A DNA stretch of 45,604 bases from Pseudomonas laurentiana (lineage in GTDB: Bacteria; Pseudomonadota; Gammaproteobacteria; Pseudomonadales; Pseudomonadaceae), in assembly GCF_014648275.1 (NCBI RefSeq), contig NZ_BMQU01000014.1:110550-156153 (forward strand), written 5' to 3'. Below the pieces are notes generated by a model, which was given only the letters and a program-made list of their open reading frames with translations, had not been told where the DNA came from and did not search any database. Position 1 is the first letter of the stretch. Each line of letters begins with the position of its first letter. The translations under genes and the position numbers were made by a program. Positions 1 through 8,841 of this stretch are shown here, piece by piece.

Positions 1-23
1 GTCACTGCGCGGCGCCTGCATCG

Positions 24-100
24 TTGGCAAGCCAACTCCCACAGGGATCCGAGCAGAACACTGCTTTTTCTGTGGGAGCAGGCTTGCCTGCGATAGCGTC
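24..100. repeat. REP-type palindromic repeat pair (BIME-like)
   Basis: Two inverted copies of the common Pseudomonas REP core face each other. The left copy (about 26-47) reads GGCAAGCCAACTCCCACAGG and the right copy (about 70-97) reads TGTGGGAGCAGGCTTGCCTG. Such extragenic palindromes lie between genes in P. putida/fluorescens genomes, are linked to REP-associated transposases, and can serve as transcript ends or IS targets. Here the pair sits beyond the 3' end of the hydrolase gene. The first 158 bases contain no convincing gene. Confidence 0.75.
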
Positions 101-158
101 GGCGCGGTGCCAGCGAGTTCGCGGTGCCTGCAATCGTTGGCAAAGAGCACTGCGCCCA

Positions 159-1103
159 TCAGATGTAGGGCGGCACCACCCGCCCCGGCGCGCACGCCGT
201 CAGCTCGCCACGCTTCAACCAGCCCAGCGCAATCGGCCATAGGCGCCCTTCGTAGCGGCTACGAAAAAACGCAAAATGCCCGACCTCCGCCTCGTCGATA
301 TCTTCGGGAGCAATACGCAGGTGCACCCGTGGGCTGGCCTTGAAATACGCCAGCAATCGCTCTATCGCCGCGACGGTGCCAAACGGATCATCGCTCAGGC
401 TGATGGCCAGGGTTTTCGCCGTCACCCGGGCAAAGGGCAACTCGGCCAATGCTTGCCCACTGGGCCGTGTTTCATACCGCGCACTGGACTGGCTCCAGTC
501 CCGCACCACGCCGGCCGGTGTGTCTTCCAGCCAGCCCAGCCGCTTACCCGGAAAATAGCCACAGAACCGCGTCAGCAATGGCATCAACACATGCCATTTG
601 CACACCAGTTGCCAACGACTAGCCGCCGCGTAATCACGCCAGTAAGCAAATTGCGCCCCCACGGTGACCAAATGCCGAATCACCGTCGACGACGCCGCCA
701 GCCCCGCCGCACAGCCGCCAAAACTGTGGCCGATGACATCAATGGGCTGACCGGGAAACACACGCATCGCCCGCTGCAGCATGGCCTCGAAATCCAGTGT
801 GCCCCAATCGGACCACGATGCCTGGAACCCCCGCATCGACGCCGGGCGCGACTCACCAATGCCCCGGTAGTCGTAGACGATCACATCGAAGCCATTGGCG
901 AACAGGTACTCGGCAAAACGAAAGTAGAACCGGCAGCGTACCGAGGTCGCAGCGTTGATGATGACCACCGCACGCGTGGTATCGGCCCCCGCCTGACGCC
1001 AGGTAAAACCGCCGAGGCTGAAACCATCGGCGGCCTGTTCACGAAACGCCTCGCCTGAGACACCGGCAGCTATGGCCGGGTGCTGCTGAAGGATGATCGA
1101 CAT
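159..1103 (-). CDS. alpha/beta fold hydrolase (serine hydrolase)
   Basis: Predicted cytoplasmic alpha/beta hydrolase of 314 aa, related to serine aminopeptidase/lysophospholipase-like enzymes; the substrate cannot be read from the sequence. The nucleophile elbow GHSFGG puts the catalytic Ser at about 127. Residues SDDPFG (about 237-242) fit the acid and EVGHFAFF puts the His at about 276, so a complete triad is present. An early VVIINAATSV strand and the YDYRGIGES segment are typical of the fold. There is no signal peptide. An AGGGG purine run precedes the ATG. The gene appears monocistronic, ending beside the REP pair. Hydrolase class is confident; the specific reaction is unknown. Confidence 0.8.
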   Translation of the reverse strand: MSIILQQHPAIAAGVSGEAFREQAADGFSLGGFTWRQAGADTTRAVVIINAATSVRCRFYFRFAEYLFANGFDVIVYDYRGIGESRPASMRGFQASWSDWGTLDFEAMLQRAMRVFPGQPIDVIGHSFGGCAAGLAASSTVIRHLVTVGAQFAYWRDYAAASRWQLVCKWHVLMPLLTRFCGYFPGKRLGWLEDTPAGVVRDWSQSSARYETRPSGQALAELPFARVTAKTLAISLSDDPFGTVAAIERLLAYFKASPRVHLRIAPEDIDEAEVGHFAFFRSRYEGRLWPIALGWLKRGELTACAPGRVVPPYI

Positions 1104-1142
1104 GCGCCCCCCTTTTTTGTAGTGGGGTCAACGCTAGCACCT

Positions 1143-1430
1143 TTATGGCGGGTTGAGTGCCCCGATCAGGGCATCCACCACCGCCTTGGCGCTGTCGAGG
1201 CTATGGTGCACCAGCCAGGCGCTGTCGCCCGCCAAGGCTTGCTCGCCCATGGCAGCGGCATACACCGCAGCGCGCGCCGGCGCCAGCAAGTCGGAAATGC
1301 TGGTCAGTGCATCGGCAAGCGGTACGCCATCAGCCACGCAAAACAACCCGCGCTGCTGGTGCGCATCGCCCGTGCAATGAAACACCACACCGTGTGCGGT
1401 CGTAATCGGAGGGGAATCGGACGTGCTCAT
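1143..1430 (-). CDS. DUF3077 family protein
   Basis: Small 95-aa soluble protein resembling the Pseudomonas-restricted DUF3077 family (pattern GLFCVADGVPLADALTSISDLL followed by a helical C-terminus, given here only as a family match). Function is unknown. The ATG at 1430 is preferred because TAGGAG lies five bases upstream; a GTG six bases earlier overlaps that ribosome site. The mRNA leader is highly structured and contains a 9-nt sequence perfectly complementary to the ribosome-binding region (see the C4-like RNA feature), so translation is probably controlled by RNA. Family assignment is from memory of the domain pattern. Confidence 0.7.
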   Translation of the reverse strand: MSTSDSPPITTAHGVVFHCTGDAHQQRGLFCVADGVPLADALTSISDLLAPARAAVYAAAMGEQALAGDSAWLVHHSLDSAKAVVDALIGALNPP

Positions 1431-1435
1431 AATCA

Positions 1436-1552
1436 CTCCTAACGTTTAGGAGCTGCCACTGTTCGCGGCCAAACGAGAGAGGGTGGCAGCTGTACGAGGG
1501 TTGGCCGACCGGGACGTTAGGAGCCCGGCACACCCGAAGGTGTCCCGCGCAC
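1436..1552 (-). ncRNA. C4-like antisense RNA / structured leader of the DUF3077 gene
   Basis: Read on the minus strand, this leader has a UUCG-capped hairpin (about 1527-1546). It is followed by CTCCTAACG (complement of 1515-1523), which pairs perfectly over 9 nt with CGTTAGGAG at the ribosome site (complement of 1436-1444). Two further perfect stems interleave: 1451-1459 with 1483-1491 (AGCTGCCAC/GTGGCAGCT) and 1467-1472 with 1501-1506 (GGCCAA/TTGGCC). This layout matches the C4 antisense RNA of phages P1/P7, which is processed from a leader and blocks the ribosome site of the downstream gene. The C4 assignment is from memory of the consensus; the pairing is seen directly. Confidence 0.6.
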
Positions 1553-1751
1553 AGCCGCCATAGCACGACATGCAAGCGCAAAAGAAAATGCACTTACATT
1601 CGGATGGTGGCGCTTGTACGCCTAACGTTGTCGACCGGCCAAGGTCGGTCACGGGATTGACCGTGACCGCGCAACCATACCGGCGGCCCCCGGTGCACGC
1701 AACAGCAACGCGTTGCTCAGGGCATGAAAACGCGCAGCCTTCACCTGGGCA
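1553..1751. other. intergenic region with inverted repeats, no gene seen
   Basis: No supported coding sequence. The stretch holds short palindromic pieces: CGGTCA/TGACCG at about 1646-1663 and GACC/GGTC elements around 1636-1653. A further CCTAACG at about 1621-1627 repeats the heptamer of the DUF3077 ribosome-site region. The promoter of the C4-like leader should lie in the right-hand part, reading leftward, but no box pair is close enough to consensus to call. Confidence 0.4.
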
Positions 1752-2090
1752 CTAGCTGTGGTAGGTCATCCACCAGGCTTCCCGGCAGGTTGAGTTGAAG
1801 GTCATGTGCGCTGGCGATACGGTGAACTGATCGACCGGGCACTCCAGCACCTCATAGATGATCCAACACTCGGGGCAGGTGTTTTCACAGACGGGCAAGC
1901 GGTCTTGTTCGAGGGTGCGTCGAATGACCACACCATCGGTAAACGTCGCGGTCAGGATGTGCTCCGTAACCTCAAGCCCTTCGTCCACAGTGCTGTTTGA
2001 GCTGACGCTATAGTCGCGAACACACACCGTACTCTCTGCACCGTGAAGTGCCCGGATATACAGTGCCAAGTGCTGCGTTGCCTCTTTCAT
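1752..2090 (-). CDS. hypothetical protein, Cys-rich C-terminal half
   Basis: Unrecognised protein of 112 aa with no signal peptide or membrane segment. The C-terminal half is rich in Cys: a CENTCPEC cluster is followed by an ECPVDQF segment and a single Cys in STCREAWW. This could be a metal site or a disulfide cluster. The ATG at 2090 has AGGTGG eight bases upstream; a GTG 12 bases earlier has no ribosome site. It has no operon partner. Base composition is less biased than in the core genes to the right. Probably a lineage-specific accessory gene; no function is proposed. Confidence 0.55.
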   Translation of the reverse strand: MKEATQHLALYIRALHGAESTVCVRDYSVSSNSTVDEGLEVTEHILTATFTDGVVIRRTLEQDRLPVCENTCPECWIIYEVLECPVDQFTVSPAHMTFNSTCREAWWMTYHS

Positions 2091-2302
2091 GCGGTGTGCC
2101 ACCTAGGTATTGCGGGGGAGTTTTAACCACTACCGCGCTTGTCGCAACGGGTCGGCCGACACTCAGAATGACCGCGGACAATGCGCAAGTACAAGCACAG
2201 GTTGCAAAAATGCTCAGCCAACTTAGACAAAAAGCCACGGCCAAGCGATAAGAAAATGACGTATGATAATGCAGCCCAAATGCAAATATCGGTTCGTTTT
2301 AA

Positions 2303-3898
2303 ATGAGTGGTAAGTCGCTTCTCAAGATTGACCTTCGTGGTTTGATACTGCTTCTCGCGGCTGCGACTGCACTTATTACGCTGGGCAATGCACTCTATTC
2401 AAGTTATCGCGTTCAGCGCCAGCAACTGATCGACAATACACTTGAAGCCAACCGTATTTATGCGGCAAAACTGGCCGCCAGTACCGATCAATTTCTGCAT
2501 TCGGCTCAACAACAACTCGCCTACAGTGCGGGCATGATGAGCAAGCCAGATGGGCTGGGCCGAGCAGTAGAAGAAGTTGAACGCTTAAAATCCCAGACCG
2601 ACAGTTTTAATTCGGTAACCGTTGCCGACGCGACGGGAAAAGTTATCGCCATCTCACCTGAAACGATTCAGATCGTGGGAAATACGCTAACTTCGGTGAA
2701 TGCTCAACGCGCATTGACCGAGCAAAAGCCCTTCATCAGCCAACCCTTCGTCTCGTTCGCCGGTAACCTGGTGGTGTTCATTTCCCATCCGATTGTTTCC
2801 GACACAGGCACCTACCTCGGCTTTATCGGCGGCACTATTTACCTCAAGCAAAAGAGCATGCTGCACAGCCTGTTGGGTAGCCATTTCTACACCGACAGCT
2901 CCTACATTTACGTCGTCGATGAAAACCGCAGGCTGCTCTACCACCCAGACGCCAATCGGATCGGCGAGGCCGTCGGCCCGAACACCGTGATCGATGCCGT
3001 CATTCGTGGTGAAAGCGGAAAGAGCCAGGTCGTCAACACCGCCAGTGTCGAGATGCTTGCCGGCTACGCGCCTATTACCTCGGCGCACTGGGGCATCATT
3101 TCTCAACAACCGATAGAAACCTCTTTGCTGGCGTTGAACACCTTGATGCTCAACATGCTCAAGGGGATTCTGCCGGTTGGGCTGCTGGGGATGTTTGCCA
3201 TCTGGTGGCTGGCACGGTTGATCTCGAGGCCACTGGGGCAACTGGCCGACTGCGCCAAAAACATGGACAGCCCGGAAGCACAGGGCAAGATCCGCGAGGT
3301 CAAGTCCTGGTACTTCGAGTCGACGCAGATCAAGCGTGCCTTGTTGCTGGGCATCTCCTTGCTACAAAGCAAGATCGGCAAGTTGAACAAAGACGCACAA
3401 ACCGACCCGCTGACCGGGCTGCTCAACCGGCGGGCCATGGCGCAGGTGCTGGAAACCTATCGCAGCGAACAGACGGCGTTCTCGGTCGTGGTACTCGATA
3501 TCGATCACTTCAAGCGGGTCAACGACACCTACGGCCATGACACCGGCGACAAGGTCCTGGTGCAGCTCTCGAAAATCATGCAGAAGCATTCGCGCGAAGC
3601 GGACAGCGTATGCCGCGTGGGTGGCGAAGAGTTCTTGATCCTGCTGCCGGGCACCTCACTAGAAGCCGCCGGCAACTTTGCCGAGCGCCTGCGCCTGGCC
3701 GTTGAGCAAGCCTCCATGGCGCTTATTGGGCACATCACGATCTCCTTGGGGGTCGCCCACTGGCCGGACGACGCCAAAGAACTCTCCGAAACCCTGAAGC
3801 TGGCTGACGACCGGATGTACCAGGCCAAGCAGTTGGGGCGCAACCGGGTGGTCGCGCATGCCGTTGAGGGAACCGTTCACTCATGCGAGCCGCAGTAA
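2303..3898 (+). CDS. diguanylate cyclase with periplasmic dCACHE sensor
   Basis: Inner-membrane enzyme of 531 aa making cyclic di-GMP from two GTP. One N-terminal membrane helix (about 11-31) is followed by a periplasmic double-CACHE-like ligand-binding region (about 35-280), a second helix (about 286-308), a short HAMP-like linker, and a GGDEF domain (about 365-520). The active-site motif is GGEEF at 440-444. An RxxD inhibitory site (R431 to D434) lies five residues upstream, so activity and product inhibition are both expected. No clear Shine-Dalgarno precedes the ATG. Its last 18 bases overlap the convergent chrA gene. The ligand is unknown. Confidence 0.92.
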   Translation: MSGKSLLKIDLRGLILLLAAATALITLGNALYSSYRVQRQQLIDNTLEANRIYAAKLAASTDQFLHSAQQQLAYSAGMMSKPDGLGRAVEEVERLKSQTDSFNSVTVADATGKVIAISPETIQIVGNTLTSVNAQRALTEQKPFISQPFVSFAGNLVVFISHPIVSDTGTYLGFIGGTIYLKQKSMLHSLLGSHFYTDSSYIYVVDENRRLLYHPDANRIGEAVGPNTVIDAVIRGESGKSQVVNTASVEMLAGYAPITSAHWGIISQQPIETSLLALNTLMLNMLKGILPVGLLGMFAIWWLARLISRPLGQLADCAKNMDSPEAQGKIREVKSWYFESTQIKRALLLGISLLQSKIGKLNKDAQTDPLTGLLNRRAMAQVLETYRSEQTAFSVVVLDIDHFKRVNDTYGHDTGDKVLVQLSKIMQKHSREADSVCRVGGEEFLILLPGTSLEAAGNFAERLRLAVEQASMALIGHITISLGVAHWPDDAKELSETLKLADDRMYQAKQLGRNRVVAHAVEGTVHSCEPQ

Positions 3899-5248
3899 CT
3901 GCACGAGCACCCCGGCCAGCCCGCACACCATCAGTACCGGGATCACGCCGCGCTTGAAGCGGAACAGCGCAATCGCTGCCGACACTGCGATCAGCGCCGA
4001 GACCCAATCAAAAGCACCGCTGAAGCCTTTGGGCCAGAGCACGTGATAACCGAAAAACAGCGCCAGGTTGAGGATCACCCCAACCACTGCGGCGGTGATG
4101 GCGGTCAACGGCGCGGTGAACTTCAGCACGTTGTGCGTCGATTCCACCAGCGGGCCGCCCGCCAGAATGAACAGGAACGACGGCAGGAAGGTGAACCAGG
4201 TGACCAGGCAAGCGGCAACCGCGCCGGCCAGGAACAGGTGCTCGCCCCCCAGCGCCTGTTGCAGGTAGGCACCCACAAAGGCGACAAAGGCCACCACCAT
4301 GATCAACGGCCCGGGTGTGGTCTCCCCCAGCGCCAGGCCATCAATCATCTGTGTTGGGCTTAACCAGCCATAGTGGCCGACCGCGCCCTGATACACATAA
4401 GGCAGCACCGCGTAAGCGCCACCGAATGTCAGCAGCGCAGCCTTGGTGAAGAACCAGCCCATCTGGGTCAAGGTGCCGCCCCAACCAAACAGGGCTGTCA
4501 GCACGCCCATGGGCAATACCCATAGCGCAGCCCCCACCACCAGCAACAGGGCCAGACGCGACCAGCGGAAACGTGCATGCGCGGGTGTAGGGGTTTCATC
4601 ATCGATCAACGCAGGGCCAAAGGCAGCACGGCTTGCACCATGCCCACCTGCGTTGCTGAACCTGGTGGGCGCAAAGCGACCGCCCAGGTAACCCAACACC
4701 GCAGCACCCAGCACAATCAACGGGAACGGCACATTGAGGGCGAAGATCGCGACAAAGGACGCCGCAGCAATCGCCCACAGCCAGCTGTTTTTCAGTGCCC
4801 GTGAGCCAATACGGTGAGCCGCCTGGATCACGATGGCGGTCACGGCCGGCTTGATGCCATAGAACAACCCGGCCACCACCGGCACATCGCCAAAGGCAAT
4901 GTAGACCCAGGACAGGCCAATCAGGATGAACAGCGACGGCAACACGAACAACACGCCAGCGATCACCCCGCCCCGGGTTCGGTGCATCAGCCAACCGATG
5001 TAAGTGGCCAACTGCTGAGCCTCGGGGCCTGGCAGCAACATGCAATAGTTCAGGGCATGCAGGAACCGACGCTCAGAAATCCAGCGCCGCTGCTCGACCA
5101 ACTCCTGGTGCATGATCGCGATCTGCCCGGCCGGGCCGCCAAAGCTGATAAAGCCCAACTTCAGCCAGAACACGAAGGCTTGCCAGAAACTCACCGGCGG
5201 CGGTGGTACGGCCACGGTGTCGGCAGCCTGCGGTGCGATGTGTGTCAT
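3881..5248 (-). CDS. chrA: chromate efflux transporter (CHR family)
   Basis: Long-chain ChrA of 455 aa with two homologous halves, as expected for the family that exports chromate by membrane-potential or proton-coupled antiport. The first half carries the signature FGGPAGQ at about 36-42 and a PGPEAQQ segment; the second half carries [14 protein letters not shown] and TTPGPLI. About ten or more hydrophobic segments are visible. It is divergent from the DMT transporter across about 100 bp, and its end overlaps the cyclase gene. No chrB regulator is adjacent. Family assignment is strong; chromate as sole substrate is inferred. Confidence 0.9.
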   Translation of the reverse strand: MTHIAPQAADTVAVPPPPVSFWQAFVFWLKLGFISFGGPAGQIAIMHQELVEQRRWISERRFLHALNYCMLLPGPEAQQLATYIGWLMHRTRGGVIAGVLFVLPSLFILIGLSWVYIAFGDVPVVAGLFYGIKPAVTAIVIQAAHRIGSRALKNSWLWAIAAASFVAIFALNVPFPLIVLGAAVLGYLGGRFAPTRFSNAGGHGASRAAFGPALIDDETPTPAHARFRWSRLALLLVVGAALWVLPMGVLTALFGWGGTLTQMGWFFTKAALLTFGGAYAVLPYVYQGAVGHYGWLSPTQMIDGLALGETTPGPLIMVVAFVAFVGAYLQQALGGEHLFLAGAVAACLVTWFTFLPSFLFILAGGPLVESTHNVLKFTAPLTAITAAVVGVILNLALFFGYHVLWPKGFSGAFDWVSALIAVSAAIALFRFKRGVIPVLMVCGLAGVLVQLLRLA

Positions 5249-5352
5249 GTCGAGGATCCCTGATTGCCCGTCTTAAGGCCCGGTAAAGGTATTCATTCGG
5301 GTGAGACCGTATGATGAACGTTTGAACCGCTCAAGTGGAAGGCAGCCCCTGA

Positions 5353-6393
5353 ATGAACGTGAGTGTTTTGTACGCGCTGGCCGCAGCCGCCCTGTTTGGC
5401 GCCAGCACACCGCTGGCCAAATCCCTCGGCATGGGCCTTTCCCCTGTGCTGTTGGCTGGGCTGTTGTACCTGGGCAGCGGCCTGGGCCTGACCATCGTGC
5501 GTATTGTTCGAGACCGAGGCTGGCGCAGCAGCGGCCTGACGGCCCCTGAATGGCCGTGGCTGCTGGCGGCCATCGCATTCGGCGGCGTGCTTGGGCCGAT
5601 TGCGCTGATGTTCGGCCTGACACGGACCTCAGGGGCGACCGCCTCCCTGATGCTCAATCTTGAGTCTGTGCTCACCGCCCTGCTGGCCTGGCTCGTGTTC
5701 AAGGAGAATGCTGATCGTCGAATCGTGCTCGGCATGATCGTCATCGTTCTGGGGGGCTGCGTGCTCTCCTGGCCTCAGGAAAACACATCGGCCCATGACT
5801 GGAGCGGCCCGCTGGCCGTAGCGCTCGCCTGCCTGTGCTGGGCCATCGATAACAACCTGACGCGCAAAGTCTCAGCCTCCGATGCGGTGTTCATTGCAGG
5901 CCTCAAAGGCTTGAGCGCTGGCGCGGTGAACTGCGTGCTGGCATTGGCTATCGGCGCCCAACTACCGGCAATCAGCACACTGGCGCCGACCTTGCTGGTG
6001 GGTTTCCTTGGCTATGGTGTCAGCCTGGTACTGTTTGTACTGGCCCTGCGCGGGCTCGGTAGTGCACGTACCGGCGCCTATTTTTCAACAGCCCCTTTTC
6101 TGGGCGCAGCCCTCTCGATCCTGATGCTCGGGGAATCGGTGTCATGGCTGTTCTGGATCGCGGCTGCGTTGATGGCGCTGGGTGTCTGGATACACCTGAC
6201 CGAGAACCACGCACACGAGCATCAACATGACCCGCTGGTGCACAGCCATCGCCATACCCATGACGAGCACCACCAACATGAGCACGACTTCGAATGGGAT
6301 GGCAGCGAACCCCACAGCCACCTGCACCACCACGCGCCGATCCGGCACAGCCACCCGCACTTTCCCGATATCCATCATCGGCACAAGCATTGA
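5353..6393 (+). CDS. DMT (EamA) family transporter with His-rich C-terminal tail
   Basis: Inner-membrane protein of 346 aa with two EamA repeats (about 1-137 and 147-280) and roughly ten membrane helices. The cytosolic tail is extraordinary: 25 of the last 66 residues are His, as HxH and HxHxH runs interrupted by one acidic stretch (DFEWDGSEP). Such tails occur on metal carriers and suggest binding of Ni, Zn, Co or Cu, although EamA proteins usually move metabolites. It is divergent from chrA with a shared upstream region of about 100 bp, which hints at a metal or stress setting. Transporter family is certain; substrate is unknown. Confidence 0.88.
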   Translation: MNVSVLYALAAAALFGASTPLAKSLGMGLSPVLLAGLLYLGSGLGLTIVRIVRDRGWRSSGLTAPEWPWLLAAIAFGGVLGPIALMFGLTRTSGATASLMLNLESVLTALLAWLVFKENADRRIVLGMIVIVLGGCVLSWPQENTSAHDWSGPLAVALACLCWAIDNNLTRKVSASDAVFIAGLKGLSAGAVNCVLALAIGAQLPAISTLAPTLLVGFLGYGVSLVLFVLALRGLGSARTGAYFSTAPFLGAALSILMLGESVSWLFWIAAALMALGVWIHLTENHAHEHQHDPLVHSHRHTHDEHHQHEHDFEWDGSEPHSHLHHHAPIRHSHPHFPDIHHRHKH

Positions 6394-6518
6394 GGGTGTG
6401 TCTGGGCGTTGATGTGCTCGCCCGGAGTGTGAAGGTCGGCGTACCGCCGACGCTTGATACCTGAGAAACTAACGCTTCGGGCATCTTGCCCACGAACACG
6501 CCATGGATTGGATGCTAC

Positions 6519-7223
6519 ATGCGCAAGTCAGACCGACTGTTTCAGGTGGTCAACCTGATCCGAGTTCATCAACCCATCACCGCGGACGCATTGGCTGAGC
6601 GTATTGGTGTCTCCGCCCGCACGATCTATCGGTACATTGATGACCTCTCTGTCAGTGGCATTCCCCTTTATGGGGTCGCTGGCGTGGGGTACTCGCTGCG
6701 TGAAGGGTTTGAACTGCCACCCCTGACACTCACCCGCACCGAACTCGATGCCCTGATGCTTGGCGTTGAGATGCTCTCCACTGCTGCCGGCACTGAACTC
6801 GCCACCGCTGCAAGAACGCTGCTCAGTAAAATCACTGCGGCGTTACCCTCCACCGATGTAGCGCCGTCGCTCTCCAGCATTCGAGCACTACGCGCCAGGC
6901 CTGCGACAGCGCATCAGCGCTACCTGGATGAACTGAACCGGGCCATTCAACAGGCGAGCACGGTACGCTTTTCCTATGTCAGCCTGAACGGGGCAGCGTC
7001 GGACAGAACGGTGTTTCCCTTGGGGCTGTTCTACTGGGGAGGCAAATGGACGGTGGGCACCTGGTGCGTGGCCAGACAAGCCTACCGAGACTTCCGGATC
7101 GACCGGATGCACAACCTGCAGATCCTGCCGGATGGCCAAAAGCTCGGCGCTGAATGGAACCTGCGCGCCTACATGCAGTTCCAGTCTGCACAATGGGCGG
7201 CAAATTCACCGATCGAGCACTGA
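6519..7223 (+). CDS. YafY-type transcriptional regulator (HTH-WYL)
   Basis: Regulator of 234 aa. The N-terminal HTH_11/DeoR-like helix-turn-helix (about 20-45, with ITADALAERIGVSARTIYRY) binds DNA. The C-terminal half is a WYL domain (core VRFSYVSLNG about 150-160 and FYWGGKWTVGTWC about 170-182), a likely ligand-sensing domain. The start at MRKSDRLF fits family members; an in-frame ATG 33 bases upstream would add 11 residues. The ABM-domain gene follows 63 bases later on the same strand, so they are probably cotranscribed or the regulator controls its neighbour. Confidence 0.87.
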   Translation: MRKSDRLFQVVNLIRVHQPITADALAERIGVSARTIYRYIDDLSVSGIPLYGVAGVGYSLREGFELPPLTLTRTELDALMLGVEMLSTAAGTELATAARTLLSKITAALPSTDVAPSLSSIRALRARPATAHQRYLDELNRAIQQASTVRFSYVSLNGAASDRTVFPLGLFYWGGKWTVGTWCVARQAYRDFRIDRMHNLQILPDGQKLGAEWNLRAYMQFQSAQWAANSPIEH

Positions 7224-7286
7224 CAGTACGCTGTCAGTAGCCCCCTGTGACACTGAGCACTCCTCTTCCTCAACCTGGAGTGACCT

Positions 7287-7589
7287 ATGACCCACAACAG
7301 CCATGTACTTGAACTCGCGATCTTTACCGTCAAGGAAGGTTATGAGCAGCAGATGCCCGAACTTCGGGTCGTGCTTCGCGAAGCCCTGATGCACTTTGAG
7401 GGATTGATTGAATACACCGGCTACTGCCCCGCCCCTCAAGGCCGGGTTTTCGTCGACCTTGCCAAGTGGGACAGCCTTGAGAACGCCCATGCCGTTGCAC
7501 AGGCCTTCGAGCGCGGAGACGCCAGATTCGCACCGTATGCCCACGCCATTGAAGCGATTACCTTCATGGGGCACTTTCATCCGGAGTGA
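7287..7589 (+). CDS. antibiotic biosynthesis monooxygenase (ABM)-like domain protein
   Basis: Small soluble protein of 100 aa with the ferredoxin-like ABM/dimeric alpha-beta-barrel pattern: a starting beta strand (LELAIFTVKEGYEQQM), a helix, a G-rich turn and strand, then VFVDLAKWDSLENAHA and a C-terminal strand. Members act as dimers, either as cofactor-free monooxygenases or as small-molecule binding proteins. GGAGTG lies seven bases before the ATG. It lies directly behind the WYL regulator, a common pairing with stress-inducible enzymes. The substrate cannot be inferred. Confidence 0.7.
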   Translation: MTHNSHVLELAIFTVKEGYEQQMPELRVVLREALMHFEGLIEYTGYCPAPQGRVFVDLAKWDSLENAHAVAQAFERGDARFAPYAHAIEAITFMGHFHPE

Positions 7590-7800
7590 TCGCCTCTTCT
7601 CACATTGGCATCTAAGGCGCACCATTACGCAGCAATAGGCGGATTTCCGCCATCGCAGTCCTGAAAAGTGGCGTGTTTTCTCCATTCAAATGCGAGGAAC
7701 ACCCACCCAACAACCGTAACACTTACATTACAACCTTCGGGTACAGGTCTTGCAAAAGCTGAACCGTAAAAGACCAGACCAAGACTCAAGGGATCAGACC

Positions 7801-8667
7801 ATGCAAAAAACCTGTCACCATGAGCTGCGCAATGCCTTCCGTGCCCTGCTTGCCAGCCATGCCTGTTACCACACTGCCTCAGTGTTCGACCCGTTGTCGG
7901 CGCGTATCGCCGCCGACCTCGGCTTTGAAGTCGGCATCCTTGGCGGCTCAGTCGCGTCCCTGCAAGTGCTCGCCGCCCCGGACATCGCCCTGATCACCCT
8001 CAGCGAGTTTGCCGAACAAGCCACACGCATCGGCCGTGTGGCCCGCCTGCCCGTGATCGCCGACGCCGACCACGGCTATGGCAACGCCCTCAATGCCATG
8101 CGTACCGTCATCGAACTGGAGCGCTCCGGCGTCGCCGCGCTGACCCTTGAAGACACCCTGCTGCCAGCACAATTCGGTCGCAAGTCCTACGACCTGATCA
8201 GCGTCGAAGAAGGCGTCGGCAAACTGCGCGCTGCCCTGGAAGTACGCGACGACAGCGCCCTGGCAATCATCGCCCGCACCCATGCCGGTGTGCAGCCGCT
8301 GACCGAGGTCCTCCACCGCACCCGCGCCTATCAGGACGCAGGCGCCGATGGCATCTGCCTGGTCGGGGTGAAGGACTTTGAACACCTGGAGGCCATCGCA
8401 GAAGGCCTGAGCGTGCCACTGATGCTGGTCACCTACGGCAACCCGGAACTGCGCGACGACAGCCGCCTGGCCAAACTGGGCGTGCGCATCGTGGTCGACG
8501 GCCATGCCGCCTACTTCGCGGCAATCAAAGCCACCTACGACAGCCTTCGCGAACAGCGCGGCATCCCTGTCGAAAACGCGCTCAATGCCTCGGAACTGGT
8601 GACCAAGTACACCGCCCCGAACGACTACATCGCGTGGGCGCGGGAATACATGAATGTGAAGGAGTAA
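7801..8667 (+). CDS. oxaloacetate decarboxylase, PEP mutase / isocitrate lyase superfamily
   Basis: Cytoplasmic Mg-dependent enzyme of 288 aa resembling P. aeruginosa PA4872, which decarboxylates oxaloacetate to pyruvate. The superfamily metal and substrate signatures are present: [10 protein letters not shown] near 28-37, GGSVAS at 48-53, DADHGYGN at 88-95 and LEDTLLP at 116-122. His235 in VVDGH occupies the same position as the His that distinguishes PA4872 from PEP mutase and isocitrate lyase, which I recall from the published structure. The start at 7801 gives the family length. It is monocistronic, with about 210 bases of gene-free DNA upstream. Confidence 0.9.
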   Translation: MQKTCHHELRNAFRALLASHACYHTASVFDPLSARIAADLGFEVGILGGSVASLQVLAAPDIALITLSEFAEQATRIGRVARLPVIADADHGYGNALNAMRTVIELERSGVAALTLEDTLLPAQFGRKSYDLISVEEGVGKLRAALEVRDDSALAIIARTHAGVQPLTEVLHRTRAYQDAGADGICLVGVKDFEHLEAIAEGLSVPLMLVTYGNPELRDDSRLAKLGVRIVVDGHAAYFAAIKATYDSLREQRGIPVENALNASELVTKYTAPNDYIAWAREYMNVKE

Positions 8668-8841
8668 CGCGCCAGCTTGGGGGCTTTGCAGGTCAAGAAT
8701 ACGCTCTGACCGGCGCCAGCCCCCTGCCGCGCAGGTCGTTGCGTTCAACTGGCGCAGCGCAGCACATTGATGCCTGTCATGCAAAATCCTCCGTTCTAAG
8801 CAATCATGAGGCCAAACGCCACTAGCCATAAGGACATCCCC

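Noticed and set aside
2048-2251. A 67-codon plus-strand frame upstream of the diguanylate cyclase gene
   Set aside because: It overlaps the better supported Cys-rich gene on the other strand, has no ribosome site, and its protein matches nothing recognisable. A true small gene starting near 2168 cannot be excluded.
8668-8841. Possible attachment-site duplicate of the tRNA-Thr 3' end on the far side of the putative nuclease gene
   Set aside because: I searched by eye for the tRNA 3' sequence in this interval and found only short chance matches such as GCGCAGG. No duplicate is supported.
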